From: Candidatus Peregrinibacteria bacterium
Lineage (GTDB): Bacteria > Patescibacteriota > Gracilibacteria > UM-FILTER-43-11
Direction of reading: 5' to 3'
Length of the DNA: 15,526 nucleotides
Assembly (NCBI GenBank): GCA_016220125.1
Contig: JACRIF010000034.1
Location: 1-15,526 of the forward strand
Shown: positions 1 to 5,614 of the stretch, piece after piece
Position numbering within the stretch: position 1 is the first letter of the stretch
Layout of the letters: every line of letters begins with the position of its first letter
The notes under the pieces: model-generated
Told to the model about the DNA's origin: nothing
Seen by the model: only the letters and a program-made list of their open reading frames with translations
The model's database searches: none
Position numbers and translations under genes: made by a program

Positions 1-538
1 ACCTGACCGTCACCATCGCCCGTCCCGTGTTCTCGTTGAACTCGATGGAAAGGCTCACGCCCGCCTTTTCCTGGGTGGTGCCGAACTTGGCCTTGAACGT
101 CTCCGCCGCCACCCGTTCGGCCTCCTTTTTGTCCGACGCGTAGCAGGGGAACGATTGGCCGGCCCAGGGGTCGGTTTGGTTCGGGATTTCGGTTTTGCGG
201 GCCTTTCCCCGAACTGTGACCATCGCCCGTCCCGTGTTCTCGTTGAACTCGATGGAAAGGCTCACGCCCGCCTTTTCCTGGGTGGTGCCGAACTTGGCCT
301 TGAACGTCTCCGCCGCCACCCGTTCGACCTCCTTTTTGTCCGACGCGTAGCAGGGGAACGATTGGCCGGCCCATGGGGTGGCTGTCTCCGGTTTTTCAGC
401 TCCCAGGGCGGTGCTGGAACTGAACAGGAGAAGCAGGCTCATGCGACGAATCCACAGCTTCGCTTCTTTCAGAAGAGGGGCGTTGTGCTCAGGGGCGATG
501 GTTGGATCTTTGTGGGATTCATTCATAGGCGGATGCAT
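1..538 (-). CDS. Secreted tandem-repeat protein, partial (C-terminus outside window)
   Basis: Reading leftwards from ATG at 538 the frame stays open to the window edge, so this is the first ~179 codons of a longer gene. The product starts with a polar stretch of ~30 residues, then KLWIRR, a short hydrophobic core (MSLLLLFSSSTALGA) and an Ala-x-Ala-like end before EKPE, which resembles a Sec signal peptide. After that come two copies of a 69-residue unit beginning PWAGQSFPCYASDKKE and ending near NTGRAMVTVR. The copies differ by one V/A over the 52 residues compared, and each has one Cys. I recognise no family. ATGs at 547 and 526 are also in frame, and none has a Shine-Dalgarno motif. A promoter lies just upstream at 549-576. 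I infer an exported, perhaps surface, repeat protein. The frame, the repeat and the signal-like N-terminus are all directly visible. Confidence 0.75.
   Translation of the reverse strand, partial: MHPPMNESHKDPTIAPEHNAPLLKEAKLWIRRMSLLLLFSSSTALGAEKPETATPWAGQSFPCYASDKKEVERVAAETFKAKFGTTQEKAGVSLSIEFNENTGRAMVTVRGKARKTEIPNQTDPWAGQSFPCYASDKKEAERVAAETFKAKFGTTQEKAGVSLSIEFNENTGRAMVTVR
12..373. repeat. Direct tandem duplication, 207-bp period
   Basis: Positions 12-166 recur at 219-373 with one mismatch (G120/A327) in 155 bp. The 207-bp period equals 69 codons, so the duplication keeps the reading frame of the leftward gene. The intervening 52 bp code for the linker GKARKTEIPNQTD. Near identity at the DNA level, including silent positions, indicates recent duplication or gene conversion. 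Confidence 0.93.
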
Positions 539-548
539 AAAGTGCATT

Positions 549-576
549 ATTGTATCACATTTTTAAATTTTAACAA
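549..576 (-). promoter_or_regulatory. Promoter of the repeat-protein gene, with palindrome over the -35
   Basis: On the minus strand TTGTTA (571-576) and TACAAT (549-554) are 16 bp apart, and the -10 is extended by TGA (TGATACAAT). Transcription would begin about 10 nt before the ATG at 538 or within a few codons of it. A perfect 12-bp palindrome AACAATATTGTT (572-583) overlaps the -35 and could be an operator; that role is inference. Confidence 0.55.
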
Positions 577-682
577 TATTGTTCTCCATTTTAAAATAAC
601 CCCTCTCTTCGGGATGCCTTGCCACTGGGTGAGTCGTACGAGGGCGACATGCCTTGGCTGCTTGATTCCAAACATACAATAA

Positions 683-773
683 ATCCCTCTGTTCGGGAGG
701 TAGGGGTCGAACCTACGCGTGGTGGCTCCAGAGGCCACTGCCTTACCACTTGGCTACTCCCGAACAGAGGGAT
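683..773. repeat. Perfect 17-bp inverted repeat enclosing tRNA-Gln
   Basis: 683-699 and 757-773 are exact reverse complements over 17 bp. Seven of these are the acceptor stem. The other ten continue outwards through the discriminator and the 5' leader/3' trailer (ATCCCTCTGT against ACAGAGGGAT). The precursor RNA could therefore extend its acceptor helix by ten base pairs. Confidence 0.95.
692..763 (-). tRNA. tRNA-Gln(CUG)
   Basis: The minus strand gives a full cloverleaf. The acceptor stem is TCGGGAG/CTCCCGA (757-763 with 693-699) and begins with a U1-A72 pair, as many glutamine tRNAs do. The D arm is GCC/GGC, the anticodon stem GTGGC/GCCAC, the loop CTCTGGA with anticodon CTG, and the T arm GTAGG-TTCGACC-CCTAC. 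The discriminator is A. CCA is not encoded (CAG follows), so the end must be added enzymatically. The gene starts 14 nt after the gmk stop on the same strand, with no promoter between them, so it is probably processed from a gmk transcript. Confidence 0.93.
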
Positions 774-777
774 CGAT

Positions 778-1377
778 CTAGCGTGATTTTTTGCGTCTCG
801 TTTTTGGCGCGGACTCAGTTTCTATGATTTTCTCCACTTTTTCAACTGTTTTTTCCAGTTCCCCCGCTTTGTTCTCCACCAGGTAGTCGCATTCCCGGGC
901 TTTGGCCAGCTCCATCCGCATGCTCACGATGCGGTGTTTCAACTCCTCTTTGGTCATGGGTCCGCGGTTGATGATCCGGTCGATCAACTCCTGCTGGTTG
1001 GGCACCGTGATGAAAACGGAGATTAGGTTTTTGACGGGAATGTGTTTGCGGACTTCCTCATATCCACGGATGTCGACTTCCCGAACAATGGTTTTGCCGG
1101 CTTCCAAGCCCTCCATCACCGGTTGCTTGGGGATGCCGTAGTAGTTGGTCTCATGCACCAGCTCATGCTCCAAAAGTTCCCCCTTTTTGATCTTGGTTTC
1201 GAACTGTTTCCGAGTCAGGTAATGGTAGGTTTCACCCTCTTTCTCGCCTGGCCGCTTGGCCCGAGTGGTGGCGGAGACGGGGTACATGAAATCGGGGTGG
1301 CGTTGGCGCAACAGCTCTTTCACCGAGCTTTTGCCGCAACCCGAGGGGCCAAGGAGGAGAAATAGTTTTCCTTTCAT
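778..1377 (-). CDS. gmk: Guanylate kinase
   Basis: Phosphorylates GMP (and dGMP) to GDP with ATP in the cytoplasm, feeding GTP and dGTP synthesis. The 199-aa length is normal for the family. The P-loop GPSGCGKSS covers residues 10-18. The GMP-binding region shows SATTRAKRPGEKEG (35-48), YHYL (51-54) and NYYGIP (78-83), and the lid region has NRGPMTKEELKHRI (137-150). The usual LEIDVQGA segment reads REVDIRGYEEV. The C-terminal ~15 residues are a basic tail beyond the usual fold. The start ATG is preceded by ATATCCC rather than a Shine-Dalgarno motif. An extended -10 promoter lies at 1456-1484, giving a leader of ~70 nt. tRNA-Gln follows immediately and is probably co-transcribed. Confidence 0.96.
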   Translation of the reverse strand: MKGKLFLLLGPSGCGKSSVKELLRQRHPDFMYPVSATTRAKRPGEKEGETYHYLTRKQFETKIKKGELLEHELVHETNYYGIPKQPVMEGLEAGKTIVREVDIRGYEEVRKHIPVKNLISVFITVPNQQELIDRIINRGPMTKEELKHRIVSMRMELAKARECDYLVENKAGELEKTVEKVEKIIETESAPKTRRKKSR

Positions 1378-1455
1378 GGGATATGTGAAAATGAGGGGCT
1401 AGCGCTGAGGCTGGAGGGACTAGTGTTTGGATGTTTTTCTGTGGGCCTTTCGCAC

Positions 1456-1484
1456 ATCTTAGCAAAGATGCGGGGTCTTAAGAA
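1456..1484 (-). promoter_or_regulatory. Promoter of gmk/tRNA-Gln
   Basis: Minus strand: TAAGAT (1456-1461) with an upstream TGC forms an extended -10 (TGCTAAGAT). A weak -35 TTCTTA (1479-1484) lies 17 bp away. Predicted start is near 1449. A hairpin CATCTT-agca-AAGATG overlaps the -10. Confidence 0.5.
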
Positions 1485-1513
1485 TTGACTTTGTGCGCAA
1501 TCAATGCTATAAT
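1485..1513 (+). promoter_or_regulatory. Strong consensus promoter of the structured transcript
   Basis: TTGACT (1485-1490), a 17-bp spacer and TATAAT (1508-1513), with the -10 extended by TGC (TGCTATAAT). This is the best sigma-70-type promoter in the window. Its -35 directly abuts the -35 of the divergent gmk promoter. The predicted start is ~1520. No ORF begins close downstream, which points to an RNA gene. Confidence 0.85.
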
Positions 1514-1519
1514 TTATAG

Positions 1520-1872
1520 ATTTCTTGGTCTTTGAAAACCAGCGGGTAGAAGTGAGGAACCAGCTACAACATTGTATTTGTATTTGGTTTCTCCCTGCTT
1601 TCTACCCTCCACCCCTTCGGGGCGTGGTAAAAAGCAAGTCTCTGCCCAGTCTTCGGATGAGGCGAGAGGCCAAAAACAAAAACCAAACAAAACAAAAATA
1701 AAATCACCCCTGTTATCCTGCCTATGGTGGGTTCGGGGAACCGCGACTCAGTAGCGGGCTATAAGAATACTGGATCTAGAAACAGGGAGATTCCGAGATT
1801 CCTTCGGGAATCCAGGAGCCGACCCGTTCCTAAATTAGGTGGTATCCCCTTTGCGGGGGTAAAAACCTTTTG
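1520..1872 (+). ncRNA. Unclassified structured RNA candidate
   Basis: Starts at the consensus promoter and has no substantial ORF on either strand. Visible helices, 5' to 3': GGGTAGAA/TTCTACCC (1544-1551 with 1600-1607) enclosing GAGGAACCA/TGGTTTCTC (1554-1562 with 1585-1593); a UUCG hairpin at 1609-1627; a second UUCG hairpin at 1639-1667; a G-free, A/C-rich linker at ~1670-1704; a long-range CCCTGTT/AACAGGG pairing (1708-1714 with 1781-1787); a third UUCG hairpin GATTCC/GGAATC (1797-1812); and CCCC/GGGG (1846-1858) followed by AAAAACCTTTT. The 3' end is a guess. By eye I could not match RNase P RNA, tmRNA, 6S or SRP RNA. It could instead be a long leader of the gene at 2100, but a second promoter sits in front of that gene. 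Confidence 0.5.
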
Positions 1873-1970
1873 GATCGCGTGTCGTTAGGGCGTCATCTGT
1901 CACCTCTGAGGTTTATCCAATTTATTGGATCCACATGTGTAAAATCAATGGCGCCCTTTGCTATGCAAAA

Positions 1971-2063
1971 AAATAGCAGTAAGCGATAAGCTTTAAGCGG
2001 TAGGCAAAATGGATAATCTTCCGCCGGGGCTTATCGCTTGCTGCTTACTGCTTACCGCTTATT
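1971..2063. repeat. Mirror array of 7-bp words (NNTAAGC / GCTTANN)
   Basis: Five inverted heptads end in GC (aaatagc, agtaagc, gataagc, tttaagc, ggtaggc; 1971-2005). A 23-bp centre follows, then five direct heptads begin with GCTT (gcttatc, gcttgct, gcttact, gcttacc, gcttatt; 2029-2063). The phase is exactly 7 bp in each arm. AAGCGATAAGC (1981-1991) and GCTTATCGCTT (2029-2039) pair perfectly over 11 bp. The array ends just before the -10 of the gene at 2100. The rest of the 1873-2099 interval shows only an ATCCAAT/ATTGGAT hairpin near 1916-1931. Confidence 0.85.
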
Positions 2064-2070
2064 CGAGTTA

Positions 2071-2079
2071 TGCTAAAAT
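2071..2079 (+). promoter_or_regulatory. Extended -10 promoter element for the 311-aa membrane gene
   Basis: TGCTAAAAT matches the extended -10 form seen elsewhere in the window. No good -35 is present; at the expected distance lies the heptad array. The predicted leader is ~14 nt with no Shine-Dalgarno motif (CGTCCCATG). Confidence 0.45.
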
Positions 2080-2099
2080 GCCCACGGTAATTTCGTCCC

Positions 2100-3035
2100 A
2101 TGACCGTTCGCGACATTGTCCGCAAAGCGTGGCAGGTGACCCAGGTTCATCTCAAAAAATTGATCTGGTACGGAGCCGTGCCCGCCTTTTTCAGCACCGT
2201 GGTGAGCAGTGTTTATCTGGGGTACCAATATCATGCCTTCACCACTTCAACCCTGTTCACGCATAAGGATCCGAGCTTGGGGGACACCGCCACTGTGGTG
2301 TGGGGCCTGATTTCCACTTACCCGAAGCTGACTGTGGCCTTGGTGATTGTGGCGGCCGTTATTATGGCGGGATACACGGTGCTGCCCCCCATTTTTCACG
2401 CGGCCCTGATCCATGCGATCATGCGGATCAAGAATTACGAGCCGATCTCCGGTTCGTTCGAGGTCGGCCTGCGCCGGTTCTTCCCCATGTTCGAGTATTC
2501 GGTGATCAGCGGTTCATTCAGCGTGATCACCGTGTTCACGGAATCCTCTTTTGTTTTGCGATGGTGGGGCGAGAAGGTGTTTTTCTTCATATTGCCCATT
2601 TTTCTGCTCATCGCGATGGTGGGGCTGATCGCGAGTTTTCTGTTCACCTATGCCGAGTTTTTCATTGTGGTGGATGACAAAAGGGTCATCAAATCCATCG
2701 GGGAAAGCGTGATCCTCGTTCTGGCGAATCTTCGGAAGACCATTTTGGTGTTTATCCTGATGTTGCTCATCAGCGCGCGGGTCATATTGAACGTGATCCT
2801 GGTATTGCTCATCCCCATGGGGATCGTGGCGCTCGCCGGTTACCTGGCCTCCGTTTTCGTCAGCACGGTGGGGATCGTCCTCATCGCTATTTTTGGAGTC
2901 GCCGCCCTCATGGTCACTTCGTACCTGATGGGTCTTTTCAACGTCTTCTCGACCGCGGTTTGGGTTTTCACCTACGTCTTGCTCGCGCACAAGGAAAGCG
3001 CCCCCATCAAGGACGTGGACATTGCCCACGGTTAG
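2100..3035 (+). CDS. Multi-pass membrane protein of unknown function
   Basis: 311 aa. The N-terminus is short and basic (VRKAWQVTQVHLKK). About six hydrophobic stretches follow: ~22-42, ~78-105 (ending in GYTVLPPIFHAALIHAIMRI), ~124-145, ~157-190, ~207-250 and ~252-296. A polar segment YAEFFIVVDDKRVIKSIGESV lies between the fourth and fifth. No enzyme motif is visible. The layout recalls small uncharacterised membrane families in which a VVD-x-K...S...S turn precedes a TM pair, but I do not assign a family. It is monocistronic on the plus strand, with its own extended -10 and a terminator directly after the stop. The opposing elp3 ends 12 nt away. Confidence 0.8.
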   Translation: MTVRDIVRKAWQVTQVHLKKLIWYGAVPAFFSTVVSSVYLGYQYHAFTTSTLFTHKDPSLGDTATVVWGLISTYPKLTVALVIVAAVIMAGYTVLPPIFHAALIHAIMRIKNYEPISGSFEVGLRRFFPMFEYSVISGSFSVITVFTESSFVLRWWGEKVFFFILPIFLLIAMVGLIASFLFTYAEFFIVVDDKRVIKSIGESVILVLANLRKTILVFILMLLISARVILNVILVLLIPMGIVALAGYLASVFVSTVGIVLIAIFGVAALMVTSYLMGLFNVFSTAVWVFTYVLLAHKESAPIKDVDIAHG

Positions 3036-3061
3036 TCTCAAGGGTTTCACTTGAGACTTTT
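3034..3061 (+). terminator. Intrinsic terminator of the 311-aa membrane gene
   Basis: AGTCTCAAG (3034-3042), a 7-nt loop and CTTGAGACT (3050-3058) form nine perfect pairs, with TTTT at 3058-3061. The stem contains the last two bases of the plus-strand stop codon and, on the other strand, the last codons of elp3. There is no T run for leftward transcripts, so it is directional. Confidence 0.85.
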
Positions 3062-4672
3062 AACCATGTACGTCTCTTCCAGCTCGTATCCCAATTTCTT
3101 GTAGTATTCCCGCGTTCCAATAGCGGCGATGACCGCGATTTTCGAGTACCCAGCCTCCGTGGCAATCCGCTCCGCTTCGGCCATCAGGGCCTTCCCGAAA
3201 CCGTGGTGCTGGGACTTGGAAGTGGTGTTCGAAGTGGTTTCCAGGGATTTTTGCCGGCCGTAAATATGCAATTCGCGGATCAGGGCCGCGTTTTCAAGGG
3301 CCTTGAAAATCGGCTTTCGGTTTTGGCTTGGCAACCGTAACCGGCATAGGCCGACAATCTTGTCCAATTTTGGCTCTTCGATCGAGATGAAAACTTCTTC
3401 CCCTTCATTGGCTCGATACCGCTGAATTCTGAGTTCGGTGTCCTGAGTCCTGAAAGTGGTATCCTGAATCTCTCGGCATCGCACGCATCGGCACACCACG
3501 CCCCGTCGTTGCATGATTTGGCGCAGGTTCGATTTGGTGGAGCCGATCAGGATGCTCTCGGCCGGGATGTCGCGGATCACCCGGATCACTCGGCAATATT
3601 CGGGGATGCGCGTTTTGATTTTCGCCAATAGCTCCATCAGCTCCTCGTCGTTGTAGGCGGTGTGCAGGGTCGGGTCGCTTTTGAGCATGGTTTCGAGCGT
3701 GGTGTACGGCGTCACCACCATGGGGTAGATTTTCAGGTAGTCGGGCCGCAAGCCCTCGTTGTCGAAAAGATCCAGTCCGGATTTCAAGTCCGATTCAAGG
3801 GTTGCCGTGGGCAAATTGGGCATGAGGTGGTGGCACACCTTGAGCCCTGCGTCTCGAAGCAGTCGGGTGGCCTCCACGGATTCCTTGACCCCATGCCCGC
3901 GCTTCGAGAAGGCGTTGACCGCATCGTCCGTAGTCTGGATGCCCAGCTCAACTCCCGTGACGCCATAGCTGCGCAGTTTTCGGATCTCCTCCTCGTCCAC
4001 CCAGTCGGGTCGAGTCTCGACCCACAATCCCACGCATCGGCAATGGGCCGTCTCATTTTCCTTGATGAGGTCTTCCAACGCTGTTTCCTGAGTCCTGTGC
4101 ACTGTTTCCTCTCCCGGCCCCTCGTTCAGCGCAGCGTAAATTCCTTTTAAGAATTCCTGACGGTAGTTCTCGGGAACCGACCCCCAGGTTCCCCCCGCGA
4201 TGCGGATGTCGATCTTGGAGACGTCGTGGCCTTGCGCCACCAATCCGCTCAGGCGTGATTTCACTTGCCGATAGGCGTCGAATTCGTTCATCACCGCCCG
4301 CATCATGGCGGGTTCGTTGCTCAGGTAGCTTTTGGGCATTCCTTTCTCCGAGGGGCAGAAGATGCATTCGCCGGGGCATCCCAGGGCCTTGGTCAGGACC
4401 GTGATGTTGGCGATGCCGGAAAGCGAGCGCACCTTGCGCTTTTGGATGAGCCCCATCACCAGGGGCGAGTTTTGGATTTTCCCCTCGTCCAACAGATCCC
4501 GATAGGCTTGGATCAGCTCCAGGTTTTTGGGCAGGACGCCGCCGTTCGCCTCGGTCACCCGGTTCCGGATGGCCTTCAGTTTTTTGTCGTCCAAGGCCTT
4601 TGCGCCGCAAAGCTCCAGGACGATTTTCCGCGAAAGCGGAGCCATTGATGTTCGGACCGAATACGAGGCCAT
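3047..4672 (-). CDS. elp3: Elp3-type radical SAM / GNAT tRNA-modifying enzyme
   Basis: The Elp3 family uses S-adenosylmethionine and acetyl-CoA to start carboxymethyl-type modification of tRNA wobble uridine. The 541-aa length is typical. The radical SAM cluster is C99-x3-C103-x2-C106 (CPGECIFC), more compact than the CX9CX2C of eukaryotic Elp3. Other family features are RCVGLWVETRPDW (~212-224), GVELGIQT (240-247), HHLMPNLP (281-288), DYLKIYPMVVTPYT (311-324) and the cysteine-rich CRCVRCRE (394-401). The C-terminal GNAT domain has ALIRELHIYG (463-472), QHHGFGKALMAEAERIA (488-504) and VIAAIGTREYYKKLGYE (514-530). Two segments, ~189-198 and ~402-417, are encoded by heptad arrays (RTQET and RTQDT). 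ATG 4672 lies 3 nt after a terminator T run, so ATG 4645 (MAPLSRK) is an alternative start. It is last in a leftward gene series. Confidence 0.93.
   Translation of the reverse strand: MASYSVRTSMAPLSRKIVLELCGAKALDDKKLKAIRNRVTEANGGVLPKNLELIQAYRDLLDEGKIQNSPLVMGLIQKRKVRSLSGIANITVLTKALGCPGECIFCPSEKGMPKSYLSNEPAMMRAVMNEFDAYRQVKSRLSGLVAQGHDVSKIDIRIAGGTWGSVPENYRQEFLKGIYAALNEGPGEETVHRTQETALEDLIKENETAHCRCVGLWVETRPDWVDEEEIRKLRSYGVTGVELGIQTTDDAVNAFSKRGHGVKESVEATRLLRDAGLKVCHHLMPNLPTATLESDLKSGLDLFDNEGLRPDYLKIYPMVVTPYTTLETMLKSDPTLHTAYNDEELMELLAKIKTRIPEYCRVIRVIRDIPAESILIGSTKSNLRQIMQRRGVVCRCVRCREIQDTTFRTQDTELRIQRYRANEGEEVFISIEEPKLDKIVGLCRLRLPSQNRKPIFKALENAALIRELHIYGRQKSLETTSNTTSKSQHHGFGKALMAEAERIATEAGYSKIAVIAAIGTREYYKKLGYELEETYMVKSLK
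3422..3470. repeat. Heptad array (CTGANNN x7) inside elp3
   Basis: Seven consecutive 7-bp words on the plus strand: ctgaatt, ctgagtt, cggtgtc, ctgagtc, ctgaaag, tggtatc, ctgaatc. On the coding strand three words make seven codons, giving the peptide periodicity IQDTTFR/TQDTELR/IQRYR between the cysteine-rich motif and the GNAT domain. The first 14 bp after G3421 (GCTGAATTCTGAGT, 3421-3434) recur exactly at 7541-7554 in intergenic DNA. Confidence 0.85.
4081..4108. repeat. Heptad array (CTGNNNN x4) inside elp3
   Basis: Four phased words: ctgtttc, ctgagtc, ctgtgca, ctgtttc. CCTGAGTCCTG (4087-4097) is identical to 3442-3452. The coding strand gives ETVHRTQETA in a loop of the radical SAM domain, echoing RTQDT of the second array. 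Confidence 0.75.
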
Positions 4673-4675
4673 GCG

Positions 4676-4709
4676 AAAAAAAGCTAGGGTGAGCCCTCAT
4701 TTTACCCTA
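4676..4709 (-). terminator. Intrinsic terminator between the 271-aa gene and elp3
   Basis: Minus strand: TAGGGT (4704-4709) pairs with ACCCTA (4685-4690), with an inner GAG/CTC. After GC come seven T's (4676-4682). It lies directly downstream of the membrane-protein stop, and its T run ends 3 nt before the first possible elp3 ATG. It could end the upstream operon or attenuate elp3. Confidence 0.75.
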
Positions 4710-4712
4710 TTC

Positions 4713-5528
4713 TCACTCTTTGACAATCTTGCTTTCGTCGATGACCCAATACCACTGCCCATGGTCCGTGAGCAGGAATGTGGTGGAGCCCTTGGTGCAG
4801 GCGCGACCACTCAGATAGTCTTTCGGGTCGGAGTGGATGATGGGGTGGGTATCCAGCCTCAAGTCGAGTTGGGTGGTGACGTAGATCAGATTGACGACAG
4901 GGGCATCCGATGTGCAGGTTGAGTAGTCCATCCGAGGGCAAAGCCCTTGGTAGATTTGCTCGCGGAATGCGGTGATGAGGCCGCCCTTGGTTCCGTTTTT
5001 TAGAATAAGCGCATGCTTGCCCGTGATGGGATAGATGAGGGTGGAATGGATCAGCCTTTTGAAGCTTTCATACTGCTGGTTGAGGAATAAAATGGTAAGG
5101 ATCGCAAGCAGGACCGAGGTGAAAAAAAACAGATAGCCAAACGCTTTCAGAAGAAGCTCTTTGCAGTTTCCAATGATATCGGACAGAATCAGCCGTGAGG
5201 TGATTCGGTAGATCAGGAGCGTGGCCAGAAACAATTCCAGGACGTAGATTTTGATTTCCAGATCCGAGGCGACAAAAATGTCGATGGTGTGGGTGGCGGC
5301 AATGATCGCCAATAGCGAAAGCGATACGGAAAGGCAGAGGGCAAACTCAGCCCGTCGATGCCATTTCCTTCGGCGCGAGCAGGCGAATTTGGTCACGATC
5401 ATCCAATGCTTGCAGAAAAAGGTGTTGAGCAAAAAGACTACCCCCATCTCCAAAAGGATGTTGACGACAAAAAAGGCGAAGAAGAAGACAAGGGACGGAA
5501 GGATGATTTCAAACAGATCGGAACTCAT
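4713..5528 (-). CDS. Four-TM membrane protein, paralog A
   Basis: 271 aa with TM segments at ~9-35, ~62-83, ~92-110 and ~127-150, then a ~120-residue soluble domain. Basic loops (CSRRRKWHRR after TM1, RITSRL...K after TM3) predict cytoplasmic loops, which puts both the N-terminus and the C-terminal domain outside. It is a tandem paralog of the next gene (start MSS[DE]LFEII). Shared outer-domain motifs are CPR-[MV]-D, IYVTT, a second Cys, and LLT[DE]HGQWYWVI near the C-terminus. The two shared cysteines could form a disulfide outside the cell. Family unknown. An 86-bp gap separates it from paralog B upstream, and a terminator follows. Confidence 0.82.
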   Translation of the reverse strand: MSSDLFEIILPSLVFFFAFFVVNILLEMGVVFLLNTFFCKHWMIVTKFACSRRRKWHRRAEFALCLSVSLSLLAIIAATHTIDIFVASDLEIKIYVLELFLATLLIYRITSRLILSDIIGNCKELLLKAFGYLFFFTSVLLAILTILFLNQQYESFKRLIHSTLIYPITGKHALILKNGTKGGLITAFREQIYQGLCPRMDYSTCTSDAPVVNLIYVTTQLDLRLDTHPIIHSDPKDYLSGRACTKGSTTFLLTDHGQWYWVIDESKIVKE

Positions 5529-5614
5529 TGTTGCTCACATGGGATTCTCGGGGGGGTTCCAGAATGGTTTGGCGTTTGATTCGGGGGCGGGTTCAAGGCG
5601 CCAGGCCCTCTTTG

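Noticed and set aside
640..675. SRP RNA-like words (AAGCAGCCAAGGCA) on the minus strand
   Set aside because: The opposite arm (AGGUCAGG) and the GGAA-closed helix 8 are missing; similarity is limited to about 14 bases.
155..682. Plus-strand open frame over the repeat-protein gene
   Set aside because: Crosses the antisense of the 207-bp repeats and AT-rich promoter DNA; the minus frame has a signal-like start, periodic units and a promoter.
1840..1872. A second T-box (AGGTGGTATC followed by a hairpin)
   Set aside because: The bulge does not match UGGNACC, the closing helix is only AGG/CCT, and no aminoacyl-tRNA or amino acid gene follows.
1520..1990. RNase P RNA or tmRNA in the gmk-upstream interval
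   Set aside because: No GAGGAAAGUCC or ACAGAA core for RNase P, and no T-arm/CCA end or tag frame for tmRNA on either strand.
1971..2063. CRISPR array
   Set aside because: Units of 7 or 11 bp are too short, spacers are 0-3 bases, and no cas gene is present in the window.
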